From a bacterium (GTDB lineage: Bacteria; SZUA-182; SZUA-191; JAJRXT01): a stretch of DNA of 8,330 nt. Of the stretch, positions 4,681 through 8,330 are shown one piece after another (position 1 is the first letter of the stretch; each line of letters begins with the position of its first letter). The DNA lies in NCBI GenBank assembly GCA_024277605.1, contig JAJRUU010000089.1:1-8330 (forward strand). Direction: 5' to 3'. Both the position numbers and the translations under genes were made by a program. A model generated the notes under the pieces. The model saw nothing but the letters and a program-made list of their open reading frames with translations, had not been told where the DNA came from and did not search any database.

Positions 4681-6714
4681 ATGATAGGTATGACGAGTTA
4701 TGCACCAGTGTTTGGAGTAGTGGGATTATTTTTTGCCTTGGGCATCTACATGTATATAAGGCGTCAGCCGGCAGGCTCAGATCTTATGCAGGAGATTGCC
4801 GCCGCCATACATGAAGGGGCGATGGTATTCTTAAAGCGCGAATACAGCATCTTGGCGATATTTATCGTGATCGTCGGGGTGTTGCTTTATGTGGCGATTG
4901 ACCATTATACGGCATTAGCCTTTTTAGCGGGGACCATATGTTCCATGCTGGCCGGGTATTTCGGCATGAATGCCGCTACCAGCGCTAATGTGCGTACCAC
5001 TCAAGCGGCTAATGTTTCCGGTCAGGAGAAAGCGCTGACGGTGGCCTTCTCCGGCGGGGCGGTAATGGGGCTTTCGGTAGCCAGCCTGGGCTTGATCGGA
5101 GTGGGTGGCTTCTTCTACTTTTTCGGGGGTGATCCACAGACTGCCCAATATATTAACGGCTTTGCCATGGGGGCCAGCTCGATTGCCCTGTTTGCCAGGG
5201 TAGGCGGCGGTATATTCACCAAGAGCGCCGATGTGGGGGCTGATCTGGTGGGTAAAGTAGAGGCCGGTATCCAGGAGGATGATCCCCGTAATCCGGCGGT
5301 TATTGCCGATAATGTGGGTGATTGTGTGGGTGATACGGCCGGCATGGGAGCCGATATATTTGAGTCGTATGTGGGCTCGGTTATTGCTACGATTGCAATC
5401 GGTGCTACGGCGGCCATGTGCGCTCCTGCTCGTTTGGAGTGGATGGCCTTGCCTTTATTGATTATTATGGCGGGCCTGGTGGCCTCTATTGTAGGAGTGG
5501 CTTCTATAAAAGTACTAGAAAAGCTGAGTCCGGCGTCCGCTTTGCGTTACGCCACTTATATCAGCGCCGTATTATTGCTTGGATTTGCCTGGATCATAAC
5601 TTCCAAATTAGGGCTTAGCGGCAATTTATATAATGATGCCGGGTTGCTGGTAGGGACTGTGGATGGTAGCGGGGCGTTCTGGGCTATCTTTTCCGGTTGC
5701 TTAGCTGGTATTGTTATCGGTTTATTGACCGAATATTATACCTCTGGCGGGCCGGTTCTAAAGATTGCCAATGCCAGTACCACCGGAGTGGCCACTAATA
5801 TGATTACCGGTTTGGCGGTAGGTATGGAGAGTACTGTTTTGCCGGTGTTGGCCATCTGTGGAGCCATCTTTGCCGCTTTTAAGGCGTGCGGCTTGTATGG
5901 CATCGGTATTTCGGCGGTGGGTATGCTTTCCACGGTGGGGATTACCATGTCGGTGGATGCCTATGGACCGATAGCCGATAATGCCGGCGGAATTTCAGAG
6001 ATGAGCGGTCTGGGGCCGGAGACCAGGGAAATAACCGATGGGCTGGATGCCCTGGGTAATACTACGGCGGCCATCGGCAAGGGATTTGCCATCGGTTCAG
6101 CCGCACTTACCGCATTGGCGCTTTTCTCGGCTTATACCAATGCGGTGGGCATTAAGATGATTAACTTAACCAGCTCAACAGTGGTAATCGGGCTGTTCAT
6201 CGGCGGGGCATTGCCCTTCTTTATTGCGGCTTTGACTATGACCGCTGTGGGTAAGGCAGCATTTCAGATGGTGGAAGAGGTGCGCCGTCAGTTTCGCGAG
6301 ATTAAGGGTTTGATGGAAGGCAAGGCCAAACCCGATACCGGGCGGTGCATTGATATCAGCACCACTGCGGCCCTCAAAGAGATGGTCATTCCCGGACTGA
6401 CCGCGGTACTGGCTCCGGTAGTCGTTGGTTTTACCCTGGGGCCTGAGGCTTTGGGCGGATTATTAGCTGGCGCTACCATCACCGGAGTATTAATGGCGCT
6501 GATGATGTCTAACGGCGGCGGCGCCTGGGATAATGCCAAGAAATATATTGAATCCGGTAACCTGGGCGGCAAGGGTTCGGATGCGCATAAGGCGGCAGTT
6601 GTGGGTGATACGGTGGGCGATCCCTTCAAGGATACCTCCGGGCCGTCTATGAACATCCTGATCAAACTCATGTCGGTAGTATCCCTGGTTATTGCACCGC
6701 TGCTTATTAAGTAA
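4681..6714 (+). CDS. hppA: Membrane-integral ion-pumping pyrophosphatase, K+-dependent type
   Basis: This multi-pass membrane enzyme couples pyrophosphate hydrolysis to export of H+ or Na+, recovering energy from the PPi released by biosynthesis. The 677-residue length and many hydrophobic helices fit the family. Substrate and Mg-binding segments are all present: DVGADLVGKVEAGI (184-197), DDPRNPAVIADNVGD (200-214), DAYGPIADNAGGI (426-438), NGGGAWDNAKKYIE (611-624) and GDTVGDPFKDTSGPS (642-656). In the GNTTAAIGKG motif (459-468), Ala463 and Gly466 occupy the positions that are Lys and Thr in potassium-independent enzymes, so it should be the K+-dependent kind. Whether it pumps Na+ or H+ I cannot decide by eye. 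Cys215 stands where the motif NVGDNVGD usually has Asn; this variant exists in the family as I recall it. ATG 4681 follows AGGAGG (4662-4667) with a long 13-base spacing; the next ATG (4690) is farther away. Confidence 0.96.
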   Translation: MIGMTSYAPVFGVVGLFFALGIYMYIRRQPAGSDLMQEIAAAIHEGAMVFLKREYSILAIFIVIVGVLLYVAIDHYTALAFLAGTICSMLAGYFGMNAATSANVRTTQAANVSGQEKALTVAFSGGAVMGLSVASLGLIGVGGFFYFFGGDPQTAQYINGFAMGASSIALFARVGGGIFTKSADVGADLVGKVEAGIQEDDPRNPAVIADNVGDCVGDTAGMGADIFESYVGSVIATIAIGATAAMCAPARLEWMALPLLIIMAGLVASIVGVASIKVLEKLSPASALRYATYISAVLLLGFAWIITSKLGLSGNLYNDAGLLVGTVDGSGAFWAIFSGCLAGIVIGLLTEYYTSGGPVLKIANASTTGVATNMITGLAVGMESTVLPVLAICGAIFAAFKACGLYGIGISAVGMLSTVGITMSVDAYGPIADNAGGISEMSGLGPETREITDGLDALGNTTAAIGKGFAIGSAALTALALFSAYTNAVGIKMINLTSSTVVIGLFIGGALPFFIAALTMTAVGKAAFQMVEEVRRQFREIKGLMEGKAKPDTGRCIDISTTAALKEMVIPGLTAVLAPVVVGFTLGPEALGGLLAGATITGVLMALMMSNGGGAWDNAKKYIESGNLGGKGSDAHKAAVVGDTVGDPFKDTSGPSMNILIKLMSVVSLVIAPLLIK

Positions 6715-6722
6715 AGTTATTC

Positions 6723-6741
6723 GTCTGTTAAAGTTACAGAC
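6723..6741 (+). terminator. Possible weak terminator after hppA
   Basis: GTCTGT (6723-6728) pairs with ACAGAC (6736-6741) over a 7-base loop, followed by TTAATTAA rather than a solid T-run. It is placed correctly, nine bases after the hppA stop, but is weak. Confidence 0.3.
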
Positions 6742-6746
6742 TTAAT

Positions 6747-6824
6747 TAACCACCGATGAACACAGATATACACCGATGAAACTAAAAAAATATCTGAGTT
6801 TGTCGGTGTCCATCTGTGGTTATA
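6747..6824. repeat. Imperfect inverted repeat between hppA and the ferritin-like gene
   Basis: The left arm TAACCACCGATGAACAC (from 6747) matches, with few mismatches, the reverse complement of the right arm (6801-6823, ending CATCTGTGGTTATA). A second CACCGATGAA copy (6771-6780) lies within the left half. Such 'ACCACAGATGGACACCGATG' family palindromes are dispersed between genes in many unrelated bacteria. The element contributes an ATG (6776) that extends the following gene's open frame artificially. Confidence 0.7.
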
Positions 6825-6837
6825 TCCATTTGAATCA

Positions 6838-6853
6838 GGGGGTGGTGGCAATG
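6838..6853 (+). promoter_or_regulatory. Ribosome-binding site deciding the ferritin-like start
   Basis: The purine-rich GGGGGTGG at 6838-6845 lies five bases before ATG 6851. The upstream in-frame ATG at 6776 lies inside the inverted repeat and has no such signal, so 6851 is the preferred start. Confidence 0.65.
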
Positions 6854-7372
6854 AATGAAAAAACGAGAATGAACGAAGGCTTGCAACTGGCGATTAAGTT
6901 TGAGAAAGAAGGCCGGGAATTTTTTCTTAAGGCGGCTCAAGCGACCGGGCATCCATTGGGTAAACGGCTGTTTCAGTCATTGGCTAATGATGAGCTGGTA
7001 CATCTGCGCCGGGTGACTGAACTATTTGCGGCACTACAAAATAAACAAGATTGGCCCAAAACCCAAGGGCATGAGCCTAAAACCTTCCATACTATCTTCG
7101 AAGAGGCCAAGGAGCACTTAAAAGAAATTGTGCAGCCTCAGGTCGGCGAGATTGAAGCGTTAAATCTGGGTCTGGAGTTAGAAGAGCGGGGTTATAAGTT
7201 CTATAAAAATTTGGCTGAAGAATCTGTATCGACTCCGGAAAGAGAGTTTTACCAGGAACTGGCTGCCGCCGAAGATAATCATTATCAGACTATTCAAAGC
7301 ACTATCAAGTATCTGGAAAACCCCGCCGACTGGTATGCCGATCAGGAACACCAGATATACGAGGGCGGTTAG
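6851..7372 (+). CDS. Rubrerythrin-like diiron ferritin-superfamily protein
   Basis: The product is a four-helix ferritin-like protein with a complete diiron ligand set in two symmetrical halves: Glu18 (six residues before Phe25) with E48-x-x-H51, and Glu111 (six before Tyr118) with E141-x-x-H144. There is no CxxC rubredoxin domain, so it belongs to the short rubrerythrin-related group (COG1633-like) rather than true rubrerythrin. Such proteins are linked to peroxide detoxification or iron handling in anaerobes; the exact substrate cannot be read from sequence. The C-terminus PADWYADQEHQIYEGG is a typical ending of this group. From ATG 6851 the protein has 173 residues; the open frame continues upstream to 6776, but those 25 codons come from an inverted repeat and lack family similarity. 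It seems to be a single-gene unit after hppA. Confidence 0.88.
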   Translation: MNEKTRMNEGLQLAIKFEKEGREFFLKAAQATGHPLGKRLFQSLANDELVHLRRVTELFAALQNKQDWPKTQGHEPKTFHTIFEEAKEHLKEIVQPQVGEIEALNLGLELEERGYKFYKNLAEESVSTPEREFYQELAAAEDNHYQTIQSTIKYLENPADWYADQEHQIYEGG

Positions 7373-7397
7373 GTTTGACGCTACTTAATGAAATTAG

Positions 7398-7592
7398 ATG
7401 AAATATAAAATTGAAATAAAACCGCGGGCCATAAAGGATCTTGAAATCGTCGATAAATCTGATGCAAAACGAATTGCTAAGAAAATCTACGATTTGGAAG
7501 ACGACCTCAGTGGAGATGTAAAGCAGCTAACAAACTATACTCCAGAATATCGATTAAGAGTTGGTAACTATAGTAACGGTAGGTTGGGTTGA
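7398..7592 (+). pseudogene. RelE/ParE-family toxin, C-terminally truncated
   Basis: The first 58 residues match the RelE/ParE toxin pattern: MKYKIEIKPRAIKDL, an amphipathic helix with DAKRIAKKI, the Asp/Glu-rich LEDDLSGD, then VKQLT and YRLRVGNY with the conserved Arg52 and Arg54. Intact relatives continue with roughly 25 further residues (a strand like RVLFEI and a final IYRV-type strand). Here the sequence instead reads SNGRLG and stops inside the palindromic element that begins near 7578. No continuation appears after the element. No antitoxin gene precedes it and there is no clear ribosome-binding site. I conclude that it is a dead or disarmed toxin gene, truncated by insertion of or recombination at the small repeat. 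The RelE/ParE assignment is good; which subfamily is open. Confidence 0.7.
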
Positions 7593-7650
7593 ATGAAATG
7601 AAACCCAACAAAAAGCGATTAGTTGTTAGATTTCGTTCCTCAACCTAATC
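7578..7650. repeat. Small palindromic (MITE/REP-like) element
   Basis: The outer arms TAGGTTG (7580-7586) and CAACCTA (7641-7647) pair perfectly. Each half also folds or aligns internally: GTTGGGTT (7583-7590) with AACCCAAC (7602-7609), while the right-half TTGTTAGATTTCGTT is the reverse complement of the left-half AATGAAACCCAACAA with three mismatches. Sequences of the form GTAGGTTGGGTTGA...AACCCAACA are, as I recall, dispersed widely in bacterial genomes. Here the element ends the RelE-like frame and abuts the ribosome-binding site of the next gene. It is too short to code for a transposase. Confidence 0.7.
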
Positions 7651-7666
7651 TGTAGGAGGAAGAATC

Positions 7667-7858
7667 GTGAATACAAAAATGGCCATGATTTACTGGAAGG
7701 GTGATAAATACTGGCTTGGAAAGCTACTTGAGCATCCTGAAATCATGACCCAGGGGGAAACCCTTGCGGAGCTGGAAGAAAATATTAAGGATGCATATCT
7801 ATTAATGGCTATGGATGATGTGCCCGAAGAACACAAGCTGAAAGAAGTTGTCATTTAG
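7667..7858 (+). CDS. HicB-type antitoxin-like protein, orphan
   Basis: The 63-residue product has the HicB-fold pattern: an initial strand (MAMIYWKGDKYWLGKLLEHP), the EIMTQGETLAELEENIKDA motif typical of HicB-like proteins, and a short acidic end. In type II HicAB systems HicB binds and blocks the HicA mRNA-cleaving toxin. Here the partner is missing: downstream there are only 99 bases of A-rich DNA before pyrR, and upstream lie a repeat and a broken RelE-type gene. It lacks the C-terminal DNA-binding domain of longer HicB proteins. The start is GTG 7667, with AGGAGG at 7654-7659 seven bases before it, one of the best ribosome-binding sites in the window, so it is probably still translated. 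It could act as an anti-addiction remnant against HicA elsewhere. Confidence 0.75.
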   Translation: MNTKMAMIYWKGDKYWLGKLLEHPEIMTQGETLAELEENIKDAYLLMAMDDVPEEHKLKEVVI

Positions 7859-7876
7859 AAAACATTTAGGACTGAA

Positions 7877-7945
7877 ATGAAAACGTTCAAAGACATAGAA
7901 AAGATAATTCAAAAAAACAAAAAAATAAGTTTTAGTATGTTTTAA
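7877..7945 (+). pseudogene. Tiny frame, possible remnant of a nucleotidyltransferase-type antitoxin
   Basis: A 22-codon frame reads MKTFKDIEKIIQKNKKI and then five unrelated residues before TAA. The opening resembles the N-terminal helix of small MNT-type nucleotidyltransferase (HEPN-partner antitoxin) proteins, which normally continue into a GSFARG-like motif; that part is absent. It may equally be chance coding in A-rich DNA. Supporting context is the two other toxin-antitoxin remnants directly upstream. Confidence 0.2.
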
Positions 7946-7957
7946 GAAAGCTTGCCG

Positions 7958-8330
7958 ATGGAAAAGCTAATAATGGACAAGGCTGCGGTAGATGAGGCGC
8001 TGGCCCAAATATCCCAAAAAATTATCCAGAACAACCAGGATATAAACACCTTAGGCTTAGTGGGTATTCGTACCAAAGGGCGTTATCTGGCTCAGCTTAT
8101 TGCGGCTCAGATTAAGCAGTCTCAGGGAGTGGAAATCCCTGTCGGCACTATAGACACCACCCTTTATCGCGATGATGTGAGCGTAAGCGCCAACCGGCCC
8201 ATACTTTGTACCACCCAGATCCCATTTGCGGTGGCTGAAAAGAAGGTTATACTGGTGGATGATGTGCTGTATACCGGGCGCACCATTAGAGCAGCGCTGG
8301 ATGCGCTTATGGATCTGGGGCGCTCACGGG
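7958..8330 (+). CDS. pyrR: PyrR, bifunctional pyr regulator/uracil phosphoribosyltransferase (3' end outside window)
   Basis: PyrR binds pyr mRNA leaders in response to UMP/UTP and PRPP to cause attenuation, and has weak uracil phosphoribosyltransferase activity. The visible 124 residues contain the N-terminal helix (DKAAVDEALAQIS), GIRTKG (36-41), the TLYRDD segment (68-73) and the PRPP-binding loop VILVDDVLYTGRTI (97-110). The last ~55 residues expected for the ~180-residue family are beyond the window. ATG 7958 gives the normal family start; an in-frame TTG two codons earlier (7952) is an alternative. Neither has a strong Shine-Dalgarno, and I see no PyrR-binding leader or attenuator in the A-rich bases before it. 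The upstream toxin-antitoxin debris may have separated it from its original promoter. Confidence 0.93.
   Translation, partial: MEKLIMDKAAVDEALAQISQKIIQNNQDINTLGLVGIRTKGRYLAQLIAAQIKQSQGVEIPVGTIDTTLYRDDVSVSANRPILCTTQIPFAVAEKKVILVDDVLYTGRTIRAALDALMDLGRSR

Noticed and set aside
7859..7957. HicA gene downstream of the HicB-like gene
   Set aside because: Only 99 A-rich bases are available and the one small frame lacks the HicA GSH-type motif.
7859..7957. PyrR-dependent attenuator ahead of pyrR
   Set aside because: No anti-terminator/terminator hairpins or PyrR-binding loop pattern could be found in this short A-rich stretch.

Overview
The window reads as a chromosomal segment from a spore-forming-lineage Bacillota, most likely an anaerobic member of the Clostridia. 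The evidence is the order ispE, spoVG, prs, ctc (L25), pth, which is the core of the classical Bacillota cluster around spoVG, together with a pyrR gene, a membrane-integral pyrophosphatase and a rubrerythrin-like diiron protein. No species can be named from the sequence alone.

Layout: positions 1-722 hold no convincing gene. The first ~490 bases are AT-rich and featureless. They are followed by a compact fold-back element (496-589) and short direct repeats (601-686) just before ispE. From 723 to 4616, all on the + strand, come ispE (isoprenoid precursor synthesis), spoVG (RNA/DNA-binding regulator), an intrinsic terminator, tRNA-Gln(UUG), prs (PRPP synthesis), a 220-base stem-loop-rich spacer, the L25/Ctc gene and pth (peptidyl-tRNA hydrolase). 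Compared with the classical cluster, glmU, purR and yabJ are missing, and tRNA-Gln sits where glmU would be. The L25 frame carries an in-frame UGA at codon 6, between a normal ribosome-binding site/AUG and about 210 intact codons.

From 4681 to 6714 lies hppA, a 677-residue ion-pumping pyrophosphatase with the residue signature of the potassium-dependent class. A ferritin-like diiron protein follows (6851-7372); its upstream region is an inverted repeat that creates a misleading upstream start codon. Positions 7398-7945 form an AT-richer island of toxin-antitoxin debris: a RelE/ParE-type toxin cut off by a small palindromic element, a short HicB-type protein without a HicA partner, and a tiny possible remnant of a third gene. 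The window ends inside pyrR (from 7958), which has its PRPP-binding motif but lacks the last third of the protein.

Functionally, the block joins precursor supply (PRPP, isoprenoid precursors), translation support (L25, Pth, tRNA-Gln) and energy conservation. Prs makes the PRPP that PyrR senses, and hppA recovers energy from pyrophosphate released by biosynthesis. No wholly new multi-gene system is evident. The most notable signals are the UGA in L25, the structured L25 leader, the fold-back element at 496-589, and the toxin gene truncated by a small repeat.
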